This document shows positions 1-9,095 of a stretch of DNA of 64,000 bases, one piece after another. The stretch is taken from assembly GCA_963555775.3 (NCBI GenBank), contig CAUVWY020000004.1, positions 186,001 through 250,000 on the forward strand. The letters are read 5' to 3'. The stretch comes from JAJEDW01 sp963555775. GTDB lineage: Bacteria > Acidobacteriota > Terriglobia > 20CM-2-55-15. Position 1 is the stretch's first letter. Each line of letters begins with the position of its first letter. The position numbers and the translations under genes were made by a program. The notes beneath the pieces are model-generated. The model did not search any database and was not told the origin of the DNA. It worked only from the letters and a program-made list of their open reading frames with translations.

Positions 1-1566
1 CAGATCCAGGTACTCGACCTGCCGGGCGTTCAGGTCCTTGCGCGCCTGATTCTGCTCCTCATCGCTGCCAAGGGCGACGGTGCCCTTGCCGACGGACTTG
101 AGCGCCTTTCCGTCGAACTCGGACAGCGCCTGCACCATCATCTCGTCGATCGGATCGGTCAGAAACAGAACCTCGATCTTCTTTTCCCTGAACGCTTCGA
201 GGTGGGGCGAGTTCTCGATCGTTTCGCGCGATTCGCCGGTGAGATAGAAAATATTCTTCTGCTCGGGCTGCATGCGTTCGACGTATTCGGCCAGTGTGGT
301 CTTCTTGCCGGTTTCAACCGAGGAGTCGAACAGCAGCAAGGGCGTGAGCCTGGCTTTGCTGCCAGAATCGTTTCCGGCGTCGATTCCGAAGTCGAAGCCG
401 ACGCCTTCTTTCAGTACCCGTCCAAAATGCCCCCAGAAGTCCTCGTATTTGTCCCTGGCGTCGCGCGCCATGTCCGACAGTGCGTCGATGATCTTCTTCG
501 TAATCCACTTGCGAATCTGCGCGATGTGACGGTCTTCCTGAAGCCGCTGGCGCGAAATGTTCAGAGGCAGATCCGATGAATCGACCACGCCCTTGACGAA
601 CCGCAGGTAGCGGGGAAGCAGGTCCTCGCAACTCTCCATGATCAGGACATTGCGGACGTAGAGTTGAAGTCCGAACTTCCCGCTATCGAAGAACAGATCC
701 ATCGGGGCCTTGGAAGGCAGGTACAACAGAGACTGGTACTCGATCCGCCCTTCGGCCTTGAATGACAGATGCGTCAACGGCTCGTTCCAGTCGTGGCTGA
801 TGTGCTTGTAGAACTCCGTGTAGTCTTCTTCGGTCACTTCCGATGCTGGACGGGACCAGATGGGTTTCATCGAATTGATCGGTTTCGGATCCGCGCCCGT
901 TTTCTCTTTCTTCCCGGCGGCCTCGAGCGTGATGGGATAGGCGACGAAGTCCGAATACTGCTTGACGATGCGCCCGACGACGTATTCCGCGGTGAAGTCT
1001 TCGACGCCGCTCTCCTCGTCCTTGGGTTTCAGGTGGAGCGTGACCGACGTGCCGCGCCTGAACTTGGTGGATTCGGAAATCGTGTACTCGCCGTTGCCTT
1101 CCGATTCCCACAAGGTCGCCCCGTCCTGACCGGCGCGCCGGGTCAGCAACGACACCTTGTCGGCAACCATGAACGCGGCGTAGAACCCGACGCCGAACTG
1201 TCCGATCAACTTGCCGGCCAGTTCGTTGGGCTTGTCCTTCAGCGTTTCCAACAGTTCACGCGTGCCCGATTTGGCGATCGTTCCGATGTTCTCGATGACC
1301 TCTTCGCGGGTCATGCCGATGCCGCTGTCGTGAACGGTGACGGTGCGCGACTCCGAATCGGTCTCGATGACGATTTCGAAGATCTCGTCCTTTCCGAGGA
1401 TGTTCTTCTGGGTCAGCGACTCCACCCGGAGACGATCGAGCGCGTCCGAGGCGTTGGATATCAATTCTCGAAGAAAAATGTCCTTGTTCGTGTACAGGGA
1501 ATGGATCATCAGATCGAGTACCTGACGGGCCTCGGCCTGGAATTGCATCTTTTCCGCAGTGCTCAT
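1..1566 (-). CDS. htpG: Molecular chaperone HtpG (Hsp90), partial
   Basis: Cytosolic ATP-dependent Hsp90 chaperone that remodels client proteins as a homodimer. The visible 522 codons start MSTAEKMQFQAEARQ and include the GHKL ATPase motifs: the helix with RELISNASDALD (about residues 34-45), DSGIGM (about 80) and GQFGVGFYAAFMV (about 123), followed by the middle domain with the SRQRLQEDR-type segment. The frame is open to the first base of the window, so the C-terminal dimerisation domain lies outside. The ATG at 1566 is preceded on the minus strand by a GGGAGGAACAGGTGGT stretch that serves as ribosome binding site. Identity is certain; only completeness is unknown. Confidence 0.97.
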   Translation of the reverse strand, partial: MSTAEKMQFQAEARQVLDLMIHSLYTNKDIFLRELISNASDALDRLRVESLTQKNILGKDEIFEIVIETDSESRTVTVHDSGIGMTREEVIENIGTIAKSGTRELLETLKDKPNELAGKLIGQFGVGFYAAFMVADKVSLLTRRAGQDGATLWESEGNGEYTISESTKFRRGTSVTLHLKPKDEESGVEDFTAEYVVGRIVKQYSDFVAYPITLEAAGKKEKTGADPKPINSMKPIWSRPASEVTEEDYTEFYKHISHDWNEPLTHLSFKAEGRIEYQSLLYLPSKAPMDLFFDSGKFGLQLYVRNVLIMESCEDLLPRYLRFVKGVVDSSDLPLNISRQRLQEDRHIAQIRKWITKKIIDALSDMARDARDKYEDFWGHFGRVLKEGVGFDFGIDAGNDSGSKARLTPLLLFDSSVETGKKTTLAEYVERMQPEQKNIFYLTGESRETIENSPHLEAFREKKIEVLFLTDPIDEMMVQALSEFDGKALKSVGKGTVALGSDEEQNQARKDLNARQVEYLDL

Positions 1567-1611
1567 ACCACCTGTTCCTCCCGGTTCAACCGAATATTGT
1601 AACTCGCGCTT

Positions 1612-1700
1612 CCTGTCTGGCGCGAGGGGAGGCGCCTGAGAACGCCCCTGCGGGCGCGCGTTACAGGGGGAGGAAGAGCGGGCGAGATGCGGATCCGTGG
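1612..1700. repeat. Degenerate copy of the dispersed hairpin repeat
   Basis: The gap upstream of htpG contains GGCGCGAGGGGAGGCGCC, CGCCTGAGAACGCC and GAGGAAGAGCGGGC. These are recognisable but decayed words of the mosaic repeat family that fills most other intergenic gaps here. No gene is visible between 1567 and 1744. Confidence 0.4.
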
Positions 1701-1744
1701 AGTGCCGTCAGGGGGGGGGAATCCGCCGGGGAATTCCGATTTCG

Positions 1745-2026
1745 TCATTCTTCGGAGGACAGAAATTTGGTCCGGCAGTCGTCCGAGCAGAAGTACACGC
1801 TTTCGCCGTTGTGCACGGCGGTGGGGGAACCCTCGGATGTGACGTAGGTGCCGCACACGGGGTCTTTGAAGAGCTTGCCGGTGCGGGTGGCCCGGGCGGC
1901 GCCGGGCTCGTTCGGTTCGGGGCCTCTTTCACCGCCGGACTTGGGCGATGCCACGATGCCGCGGACGAACGAAAGCACGGCCATCACGATAAACACCAGA
2001 AACAGGATTCGAAGGAGGCCGCTCAT
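1745..2026 (-). CDS. Small membrane-anchored YHS/TRASH-type metal-binding protein
   Basis: A 93-residue protein with one N-terminal hydrophobic helix (about residues 4-25), a charged Gly/Pro-rich linker and a C-terminal YHS/TRASH-like module. The module reads DPVCGTYVT...YFCSDDCRTKF, with Cys at about residues 58, 79 and 83. Such modules bind soft or transition metals and occur in metal sensors and transporters; the partner here is unknown. Its ATG overlaps the stop of the upstream TPR gene by four bases (ATGA), so the two are probably translationally coupled. The family assignment is good; the physiological metal is not deducible. Confidence 0.75.
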   Translation of the reverse strand: MSGLLRILFLVFIVMAVLSFVRGIVASPKSGGERGPEPNEPGAARATRTGKLFKDPVCGTYVTSEGSPTAVHNGESVYFCSDDCRTKFLSSEE

Positions 2027-2607
2027 GCGCCGGTGCGTGCCATCGCCAGACGGTTTCGCAGCGTTGGGAGGGCCTCGTAGGCTGGATCGATGCTTTCGAG
2101 TCGACCCAGCGCCGTGGCGGCCTCGTCGATGTTACGCGGTGGCTCCAGGTAGGCAAGGATGAGATTGTGGAGCGCCAGAGTCTGAAGCGGATCGAGTTCG
2201 AGCGCCCGTTGAAATTCCTGGATCGCGTCGCCCACGCGCCCGCTTCCGTAAAGCGCCGTCGCGTACCGTGTCCGCGTCGTGGCATCGTCGGGCGTGATTT
2301 CCAAGAGGCGGGCAAACCAGTCGACGGATTCCCCGTATCGACCGATGTCGAACAGGTATGCCGCCAGCCGCGACAGCAGTTCGGGATCGTTCGGGCTGAC
2401 GGCGAGAGCCTGGGCGAAGAGGGCCAGCATCTCTTCCTCGGCAAAGTCCGGATGTTCCGGTGTGTCGGGCAACCCTCTTGCGCTCAACGCTTCTTCGATT
2501 GCCGCCTGCCGCTCCAGGTGCGTCCGGTAGCTGCCATAGATGTAGGCGGCTGCCGAGCCGACGATAACGCCGAGCAGGATCAAGTGGATCGTCTTGGAGT
2601 TGAGCAT
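2023..2607 (-). CDS. Membrane-anchored TPR protein
   Basis: A 194-residue protein with an N-terminal transmembrane segment (about residues 7-26), then a short charged stretch and three to four TPR-like helical hairpins (for example AVSPNDPELLSRLAAYLFDIGRYGESVDWF and the next unit with GRVGDAIQEFQRALELDP). It resembles the periplasm-facing TPR halves of cytochrome-c-biogenesis CcmH/CycH-type proteins, but no other ccm gene is nearby, so that is only a possibility. It overlaps the downstream YHS gene by four bases and follows the 312-residue TPR protein by 75 bases. Confidence 0.75.
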   Translation of the reverse strand: MLNSKTIHLILLGVIVGSAAAYIYGSYRTHLERQAAIEEALSARGLPDTPEHPDFAEEEMLALFAQALAVSPNDPELLSRLAAYLFDIGRYGESVDWFARLLEITPDDATTRTRYATALYGSGRVGDAIQEFQRALELDPLQTLALHNLILAYLEPPRNIDEAATALGRLESIDPAYEALPTLRNRLAMARTGA

Positions 2608-2682
2608 CGTTGGAACGTTGTCAAGCGGCCGGAAAAAGCCGGAAGAGCATCCGGAGACGCTCTTTCGGCACTATCGCGGCGG

Positions 2683-3621
2683 CTATTGTGTCCGGGCGTA
2701 TTCCAGCAATCCCTGCGCCGTGGTCGCGTTCGGATCGTCGGGGACAAGTTCCAGAAACCGCTCCAGAGGTTCCACGGCATCGGCCGGCGCCGTGCCCACC
2801 AGGGCGAGTCCGAGCTGGTAGTACGCCTGTGCATAGCTGTCATCGGCTTCGATGCTACTTCGGAACGATTCGACCGCCTCGGCCAACTGGCCGCGGTTGA
2901 TGAAGATGATTCCGAGGTTGAAGTGGCCGGGACCCGCCATGAGAGGATCCAGCACCGCCGCCTGTGTAATGGATTCGACCGCGCCGCCCACGTCTCCGGA
3001 ATTACCCAACGCGATCCCTCGATTCTGCAGGTAGATGGGGTTTTCGGGGTCCTGCACGAGAGCCAGCCGATAATTTTCGGCGGCGTCGTCATGCCGTCCC
3101 GCGCTTGAAAGCGCCTGGGCAAGGTTGGCCAGAATCACGTGCTGGTCGTCGTTAGCGACCGCCACGGTGAACTGTTCGACCGCTTCGTCGAAGTTGCCGG
3201 CCGTCATGGCCGCGCGGCCCAGGTCGAAGGCCGCCCGGACGGCGTCCGCGTCGACGCCCGCTTCCAGCATCTCGATCGCGCGTTGCTGGTCTTCATCGCC
3301 GAAGGAACTGAGATCGAAATTTCCCTGGACCTCCTGGTTGGCTCGAATCGTGGCCTCGACAGTGGTGATCGCCTGCCGCTGGACCAACAGCGTCACGGTG
3401 TAGGTGCCCGCGGGCAGGGTGGCCGAATAGGTGCCGTCTTCCGCGGTGGGAAATTCCCGTTGCTCGCCATCGATCTCGATTCTTATGGCAGCGGACGCCA
3501 GCGGTTCGGACTGAAAACCCAGGACGGTACCTGTGATTTCGCCAGTTCCTTGCGCCTGAACCGGAATGGCGAAGGCAAGGACCAGCAGGAGATAGGGCAA
3601 CATATGGCTGACGAGTTTCAT
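2683..3621 (-). CDS. Exported TPR protein with carboxypeptidase-regulatory-like domain
   Basis: A 312-residue protein. Residues 1-23 form a signal peptide (MKLVSHMLPYLLLVLAFAIP, cleavage near VQA-QG). Residues 25-100 form a carboxypeptidase-regulatory-like beta-sandwich (GEITGTVLGFQSEPLASAAI...GTYSATLPAGTYTV). The rest is a string of TPR units (about 150-310). This architecture recurs in the window (see the TPR protein at 25.4-26.5 kb). The start lies 15 bases after the queC stop and has an AGACGGAGG ribosome binding site, so it probably shares the queC transcript. The function is not known; a periplasmic scaffold is the likely role. Confidence 0.8.
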   Translation of the reverse strand: MKLVSHMLPYLLLVLAFAIPVQAQGTGEITGTVLGFQSEPLASAAIRIEIDGEQREFPTAEDGTYSATLPAGTYTVTLLVQRQAITTVEATIRANQEVQGNFDLSSFGDEDQQRAIEMLEAGVDADAVRAAFDLGRAAMTAGNFDEAVEQFTVAVANDDQHVILANLAQALSSAGRHDDAAENYRLALVQDPENPIYLQNRGIALGNSGDVGGAVESITQAAVLDPLMAGPGHFNLGIIFINRGQLAEAVESFRSSIEADDSYAQAYYQLGLALVGTAPADAVEPLERFLELVPDDPNATTAQGLLEYARTQ

Positions 3622-3636
3622 GAAAACCTCCGTCTC

Positions 3637-4341
3637 TTATACTTCAGCTAGTCGTTCGTCATAGACAATTGGATCGATTGCGTCGGCGTGTTTGAATGCC
3701 TCCAACCGCAATCGGCAGCTATCGCACGTCCCGCAGGCCCGGCCGTCGTGCCGGTAGCACGACCATGTCTGGTCCAACGGAGCGCCATATTCCAAACCCA
3801 TGTTGACGATTTCGAATTTCCGCATATGGATCAACGGTGTTTCGATTCTAATCCCGCTTCCGGGTCGTGTGCCAGCTTCGATCAGAGCGTTCATCCGTTC
3901 GTAGTACTCGGGCCGACAGTCAGGATAGCCTGAGCTGTCCTCCGATACCGCTCCGATGAATATCCGTTTCGCGCCGATGACTTCCGCCCATGATGTCGCG
4001 ATGGCCAGGAAATGCGCGTTTCTGAAGGGGACATAGGTGTTTGGAATGTCTCGTTCGTTCGGATCTCCGTCAGGGATTTCGATCCCGGGGTCGGTCAGGC
4101 TGGAGCCTCCGATTTCGGCGAAGTAATCCAGATTCACGACCAATCGCGCCTCGATCCCATAGAAATCGGCCTGACGCTCGAACGCTTCCAATTCGCGTTG
4201 CCCGGTACGTTGCCCGTAATTGGCATGCAACGCACAGATTTCATGACACTTGTGGGCGATTGCGCAGGTCACGCAACTGTCCAGTCCGCCGCTCATCAGA
4301 ACGACGGACCTGGATCGTGTCGATGGGCTATCAACGGTCAC
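3637..4341 (-). CDS. queC: 7-cyano-7-deazaguanine synthase
   Basis: ATP-dependent conversion of 7-carboxy-7-deazaguanine to preQ0, a step of queuosine biosynthesis in the cytosol. The 234 residues match the usual family length. The PP-loop SGGLDS lies at residues 17-22, and the C-terminal zinc site is made by Cys195, Cys203, Cys206 and Cys209 (spacing C-x7-C-x2-C-x2-C). The start ATG at 4341 gives MTVDSPSTRSRSVVLMSGG; a later start is possible, because queC proteins often begin close to the PP-loop. No other que gene is in the window. The downstream gene starts 15 bases later. Confidence 0.95.
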   Translation of the reverse strand: MTVDSPSTRSRSVVLMSGGLDSCVTCAIAHKCHEICALHANYGQRTGQRELEAFERQADFYGIEARLVVNLDYFAEIGGSSLTDPGIEIPDGDPNERDIPNTYVPFRNAHFLAIATSWAEVIGAKRIFIGAVSEDSSGYPDCRPEYYERMNALIEAGTRPGSGIRIETPLIHMRKFEIVNMGLEYGAPLDQTWSCYRHDGRACGTCDSCRLRLEAFKHADAIDPIVYDERLAEV

Positions 4342-4452
4342 GGGCTATCGGCGAACTCGATGTCGGTTCCGAATCCCACAAGTGTATTCGCTAACTTGGC
4401 CCAAGTCAAAGCCGGGAATCGCTGTTCCCAAACCGGCTAAACCCCGCGCTCA

Positions 4453-6314
4453 CTAGGCCCAAAACAAGCGCATAACCAGATGGCGAACGGCCGGTTCCCA
4501 GCCATAAAGTTGGAGGCATAACCTTCCGTTCCGGGATCGTTTTGTCCCGGCCTCCGGTTCGAGTTGCGTCTGTTCCAGTGGGGGCCTCGCCGTGTCTGTT
4601 TGAAGGGTTGACAGCAACCGGGACCTCGACCGCCCGGGCTCAGATCCATGATCGGGTCAGCATCGCAGGGGACGACGCAACACATCCACGGCACGGAACA
4701 AGACGGACAGCCACGGGTTCCAGGCCATGAGCCGGAAGACGATGCGCCGGCCGGTACGCACGAGTTGGCACGGCAGGAGGATGAAGGCGTTCAGGAACGT
4801 CTTGAACTCCATGCGTAGAACGGTCTGCTTCTCGGCCCGATACTTCGGGGCCCAGCGTCCGGTTTCGGGAAGCAGCAGCGCAAACCACGCCTTCAGGGTC
4901 CAGGCCAGCGACGCCATCACCATGTAGGCCCAGTTGCCGGTCCGGTCGCCCACCGGCATTTTCAAGGCCCGGACGCCGTTCTTGAGTTGCTCGATGAGAT
5001 TCTCCTGATTGCACCGTTGATTCGCGCGCTTCACGATCCGGTCGGCGGGACCGGCACGGTTCGTGATGTAGAAGAAGTACCGGATCTTGTCGAACAACAC
5101 CCACTCCCCTTTGGCCTCCGACAGATTCTTCCGCACCACCACGACGCGGTAGTCCCGCTTACAGGCGCCGGGCCGGTAGGCGAACTCGGCCACGTCTTCG
5201 CCCCGCAAGCGAACGTTCTTGAAACCGCGTTCCCGAACGATCCGTTCCTTGACCTTGTCGGGACGCTGGCGGGGCTGGGTGGCCACCTCGTATCTGGCCT
5301 CACGCTCCAGAACTGCCCAGCAGTCCGGCTCCAGCGCATCGGCCCGCGCCACCAGGTTCGCCCTCGCGTCGATACCGAAGATGAAGTCCACGCCCTGGCC
5401 GTCCCATCCATCCAGATGCCGGGTCTGGCTGAAGTCGGTGTCCCCGCGCAGCAGGATCCGATGGAACCCGGCGCGCTGGCACAACCCGATCGCCTGATCG
5501 AACCGCGGGGCCGCGCCTTCATGCGAGGGCCGGTTGCCGCTCCGGTTCACCAGGTATAACGGCTCGGCGGTGTTCGCCAGTGAAATCAACAACGGGTGAT
5601 AGCCCCATGTCCCGTCGTAGGCGATATCCATCCCTTCCTTGCATTCCCCGCTGGTCGGCGCCAGGGTCCCATCCGCGTCCAACACCGCCTCGTCGAAAAA
5701 ACCGGCCGGTTGCTGCCGCCACACATTCAGCCGCACTTCATTCGCCGCCTCCATCAGGTTCTCCACGTCGCCGGGCTCGAATCTCCGGCAAAAGTCGCCC
5801 GCCGTGGTCGGGTCCGGTATCCGCTGCGCCCCCAGCGCATCCAGGTATGCTTCGTCGTTGCGCCGCAACTCGATGTCTTCCAGACACGTCCCTCCCGTCA
5901 ACGCGTTGTAGGCGATGTTCAACACGTGATCCGACTCGTGATACGGCAGATGCCGCTTCAGCACATCCACCCGCGCGTCGATGGCCTCGATCAGACCCGT
6001 CCGCCGCGCCACCCGATGCATCGCCCCAAGACCGCCAACCCCCGTGCCGCGCATCCGCTTGCCCATCTCATAGTGCATGTTACTCGCCGACAACATCGGC
6101 GCCGACTGTTCCCTCCAATGTCGGTCCCCAAGCCGACGCTCGATTCGCCGCTTGCGATTCCTCATGTTCTTGCGCGTATAATCGTTCATCCGAAATGCCT
6201 CCTTTTCCGTCAGGATTCTGCAAATTCTTTTTCGCACGGGACGGGGACATTTCGGGTACTTCCGCTACTTTTTCACTATCGATACTTCCTCAATCGCGCT
6301 TATTCAGGGACTAG
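4453..6314 (-). mobile_element. IS1380-family insertion sequence
   Basis: One IS1380-type transposase gene bounded by imperfect terminal inverted repeats. The left end CTAGGCCCAAAACAAGCGC (4453-4471) and the reverse complement of the right end, CTAGTCCCTGAATAAGCGC (6296-6314), agree at 15 of 19 positions. Because CTAG is its own complement, the outer CTAG could be either a 4-bp target duplication (element 4457-6310) or the tip of the repeats. IS1380 ends such as ISEcp1 begin CCTAG, which favours the second reading, but then no matching direct repeat is seen outside. Length is about 1.86 kb. Confidence 0.8.
4657..6189 (-). CDS. IS1380-family transposase
   Basis: DDE transposase of 510 residues. 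Catalytic-type segments are visible: AVLDADGTLAPT for the first Asp, RILLRGDTDFSQ for the second, and NQENLIEQLKNG for the Glu helix. The ATG at 6189 is chosen because AAGGAGG lies eight bases upstream; an in-frame ATG at 6237 has no such site. The frame is intact with no stop or shift, so the element may still be active. The N-terminal 30 residues are strongly basic (RKNMRNRKRRIERR), consistent with DNA binding. Confidence 0.93.
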   Translation of the reverse strand: MNDYTRKNMRNRKRRIERRLGDRHWREQSAPMLSASNMHYEMGKRMRGTGVGGLGAMHRVARRTGLIEAIDARVDVLKRHLPYHESDHVLNIAYNALTGGTCLEDIELRRNDEAYLDALGAQRIPDPTTAGDFCRRFEPGDVENLMEAANEVRLNVWRQQPAGFFDEAVLDADGTLAPTSGECKEGMDIAYDGTWGYHPLLISLANTAEPLYLVNRSGNRPSHEGAAPRFDQAIGLCQRAGFHRILLRGDTDFSQTRHLDGWDGQGVDFIFGIDARANLVARADALEPDCWAVLEREARYEVATQPRQRPDKVKERIVRERGFKNVRLRGEDVAEFAYRPGACKRDYRVVVVRKNLSEAKGEWVLFDKIRYFFYITNRAGPADRIVKRANQRCNQENLIEQLKNGVRALKMPVGDRTGNWAYMVMASLAWTLKAWFALLLPETGRWAPKYRAEKQTVLRMEFKTFLNAFILLPCQLVRTGRRIVFRLMAWNPWLSVLFRAVDVLRRPLRC

Positions 6315-6389
6315 GGTTTTGCCGCCGGCGCCCGAGGGTCGGGATTGTTTACGCGCGGCGGCAAGCTGCGGTTCCCGGTCTTGCGCGCG

Positions 6390-6585
6390 GCCGAGCGTCC
6401 TGGCGCGCTTTATCCGGCGGGAGGAACGCGCCTGGGAATGCGGCTGAGAACGCGGGCCTGGAGGGTTTCTGATTGAAACGAAAGATGGTGCGGACGATGT
6501 GGGGGCGGCGGGGAAGAAGATGAAGAGCGGGTGCGGCGCGTATCCACGCGGCGCTACGCGCGACCGGCGCCTATCCGCACGCCCC
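6390..6585. repeat. Dispersed mosaic hairpin repeat cluster
   Basis: The gap between the IS1380 end and the helicase gene holds words shared with the other intergenic clusters: TTTATCCGGCGGGAGGAACGCGCC, GAGGGTTTCTGATTGAAA, GATGGTGCGGACGATGTGGG, GAAGAGCGGGTGCGGCGCG and TATCCACGCG. No coding potential is seen. Confidence 0.75.
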
Positions 6586-6594
6586 GGGACGGCA

Positions 6595-8466
6595 CTAATC
6601 ACCCTTCAGAAAATCGCGGAGCCCCTCCACCCGGTCCACTATCGCGTAGTCGGGAAGGCTGGCCATGAAAAGTTTGCCGTACCCGCGCGTCCTCAGCCGG
6701 CTGTCGAGAATTGCCAGAATTCCCCGATCGTTGCGCGAGCGGATCAGCCGTCCGAAACCCTGTTTGAGCCGTAGAATGGCGGCCGGAACCTGATAGTCCG
6801 CGAAAGCGTTTCCTCCGGCTTCTTTGATTTGCCGAATCCGGGCCTGCACCAAGGGGTCGGAGGGGACCTGAAACGGGAGCTTGTCGATGATGACGCAACT
6901 CAGCGCCTCGCCTCTCACATCAATGCCTTGCCAAAAGCTCGACGTGGCAAAGAGCACGGCGTTTTCCTTGGTTCGGAACTGTTCGAGCAGACGGCTGCGG
7001 CTGGTTCCCCCCTGCAGCAGCGTGGGGTAGGGCAGCCGGTCGGCCACGATTTGGTAACAGGCCTGCATCTGGTGGTAACTGGTGAACAGAACGAAAGCGC
7101 GCCCTTCGGATACCTCCAGAATTTGAAAAATCTCGTCGGCGGCCTTCGGCAGATATCCGGGGGTTCGATAGTCCGGCAGCCGATGCGGAATGTAGAGGGC
7201 CGCCTGCTTCTGAAAATCGAACTCGGTGGACAGCGCCTCGCCTTCGGCTTCTCGCAGCCCCAGCCGGTTCCGGATGTAGTCGGTCGATCCCCCGACGGTC
7301 AGGGTCGCGGAGGTCAGAATGCAGGTCGGTATCTTGTCGAACAGGTTCTCCTTCAACAGGGGCGCGATGTCGATCGGGCAGGCTTCAAGAAACACGCCAG
7401 GCCCTTTTCGGTCGAGCCAGGACACGTAGTTGTCGGGGTTGCCGTCCTTGAATACCTGAAGCTCGGATTGCAGTTCGCCCGCCCGCCGCGCCAGATTTTC
7501 CCATTCGCCTCCGGCGTCGAGCTGGTGCTTGAACGTCTTGCGAATGTCGGCGAGAGCATCGATGAGCCGGTCGATACCCGCCAGGTCGGGCATGGGGTGC
7601 CGGCCCTCGTTCAGAAGCAGGAAGCGTCCAAAAAAACTATCCGATTCCCGCATCAGTTCCGCGATGTCGGTTTCGATCCGCGCTTCCGATCCCTCGGCCG
7701 TCGACCGGGCATCGAACACAAGTTCCTGCAGCCGGTAGTTGCTGACGTGGAATCCGAAATAGCCGGTCGCCACGTCTTCGAGTTCGTGGGCTTCGTCGAA
7801 GATGACCGCCGTATAGTCGGGCAGAATCTGGGCCGTCTCGGATTCGCGAATCGACAGATCCGCGAAAAACAGGTGGTGGTTCACGATGACGATGTCCGAT
7901 TCCATCGCCTTCTGCCGCATCAGCGTGAGGAAACACGTATCGAACTCTTCGCAACTCGAGCCCAGGCAACGCTCTCGTCTGGCGTCGAGCTGCGACCAGA
8001 GTTCGTCGCTGTCGCTAACGGTGCGAAGCTCGGATCGGTCGCCGGTTTCGGTTTCGCCGGCCCATTCGGAGATTTCCTCGAAACCATCCTGCTCATTCGG
8101 TGTGAACAGGCCCTCCTGATGAAAGGTGTGCAGCTTGAGTTTGCAGAGGTAGTTGTTGCGGCCTTTCAGGTAAGCCGCGCGTATGGGACGATCCAGCAGC
8201 TTTTCGAGAAGCGGAATGTCCTTGTAGAAGATCTGATCCTGAAGGGCCTTGGTTCCCGTGGAGACCAGCAGCCGCTGCCGATGCATGAGGGCCGGCGCCA
8301 GGTAGGCCAGGGTCTTGCCGGTCCCGGTGCCCGCTTCGACGATCGCGTGCGTTCGGTTGCCGAGCGCATTGGCAACGATTTCGGCCATCCGGGTCTGGGA
8401 GGGACGGGATTCATAGCCTTCGAGTTTCTGGGCAAGAAGGCCGTTGGGAGAGAAAAAATCGAGCAT
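6595..8466 (-). CDS. DinG/YoaA-type Fe-S DNA helicase
   Basis: Superfamily 2 helicase of the XPD/DinG group, 623 residues, expected to unwind DNA 5' to 3' in repair. Walker A AGTGTGKT lies at residues 45-52 and the Walker B DEAH box at 224-227. Four cysteines between them (108, 167, 172, 178) fit the 4Fe-4S cluster domain of this family. The motif V/VI region near the C-terminus reads ATSSFWQGIDV...QGFGRLIRSRNDRG. The size and lack of an exonuclease domain match YoaA more than the larger DinG fusions. It is divergently transcribed from the JAMM gene. Confidence 0.92.
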   Translation of the reverse strand: MLDFFSPNGLLAQKLEGYESRPSQTRMAEIVANALGNRTHAIVEAGTGTGKTLAYLAPALMHRQRLLVSTGTKALQDQIFYKDIPLLEKLLDRPIRAAYLKGRNNYLCKLKLHTFHQEGLFTPNEQDGFEEISEWAGETETGDRSELRTVSDSDELWSQLDARRERCLGSSCEEFDTCFLTLMRQKAMESDIVIVNHHLFFADLSIRESETAQILPDYTAVIFDEAHELEDVATGYFGFHVSNYRLQELVFDARSTAEGSEARIETDIAELMRESDSFFGRFLLLNEGRHPMPDLAGIDRLIDALADIRKTFKHQLDAGGEWENLARRAGELQSELQVFKDGNPDNYVSWLDRKGPGVFLEACPIDIAPLLKENLFDKIPTCILTSATLTVGGSTDYIRNRLGLREAEGEALSTEFDFQKQAALYIPHRLPDYRTPGYLPKAADEIFQILEVSEGRAFVLFTSYHQMQACYQIVADRLPYPTLLQGGTSRSRLLEQFRTKENAVLFATSSFWQGIDVRGEALSCVIIDKLPFQVPSDPLVQARIRQIKEAGGNAFADYQVPAAILRLKQGFGRLIRSRNDRGILAILDSRLRTRGYGKLFMASLPDYAIVDRVEGLRDFLKGD

Positions 8467-8651
8467 GCAGGTTCAGTGTAGCGAAAATCCGGGACGGGAG
8501 TGGGGCCGCGGCGTTCCCAGAATTCGACCTTTGCGCCGAATTGTGGCCAGGGGATTGGCCCGGCCCCTGGAAAACCTTTATGATGTCTCCTTTGGAATCG
8601 GACCGGTGCTGAATCCGAGCGGGTTCAGCCAAACCCGGATCGAATGGAACA

Positions 8652-9092
8652 GTGCTTAGAATACCCATGACCGTTCTCGATGAAATCCATGGCCACATGG
8701 AGGAAACCTATCCTCATGAGTGCTGTGGCCTGATCATCGGCGCTGTCGAGGGCGACGCGCGGGTCGCCGTCGCGGCCCGCCGCTGCGGCAACCTGAACAC
8801 CGAGCGCGCGGAGGATCGATACGAACTGGATCCGAAGGACATGCTGGCTGCTCAGCATGAACTGGACGGCGGTCCGTGGGATATCGTCGGCATCTATCAT
8901 TCGCACCCGGACCATCCGTCGCGACCGTCCCAGACCGATCTCAACCACGCATGGCCGGGCTGGTCCTATATGATTGGATCGGTGGAAAAGGGAACCGTCT
9001 CGAAGGTTCAGAGTTGGGAACTGAACGACGCCGGAGACCGGTTCGATGAAGAATCCATCGAAGTCCAACCCATGGGACCGGAGGAGAGCTAG
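8652..9092 (+). CDS. JAMM/MPN+ metallopeptidase, Mec-like (M67)
   Basis: A 146-residue zinc isopeptidase-type protein. The catalytic set is complete: Glu23 (in HECCGLIIG) and the JAMM signature HSHPDHPSRPSQTD with His83, His85, Ser93 and Asp96. In Mycobacterium the homologous Mec releases cysteine from the C-terminus of the carrier CysO. Here the next gene, three bases away, encodes such a ubiquitin-like carrier, so the pair is very likely a carrier plus its processing or releasing protease. The start could be GTG 8652 or ATG 8667; neither has a clear ribosome binding site. Confidence 0.9.
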   Translation: MLRIPMTVLDEIHGHMEETYPHECCGLIIGAVEGDARVAVAARRCGNLNTERAEDRYELDPKDMLAAQHELDGGPWDIVGIYHSHPDHPSRPSQTDLNHAWPGWSYMIGSVEKGTVSKVQSWELNDAGDRFDEESIEVQPMGPEES

Positions 9093-9095
9093 ACG

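Noticed and set aside
6829..8481. A 550-codon plus-strand frame opposite the DinG-like helicase
   Set aside because: The minus strand carries all helicase motifs; this frame has no recognisable domain.
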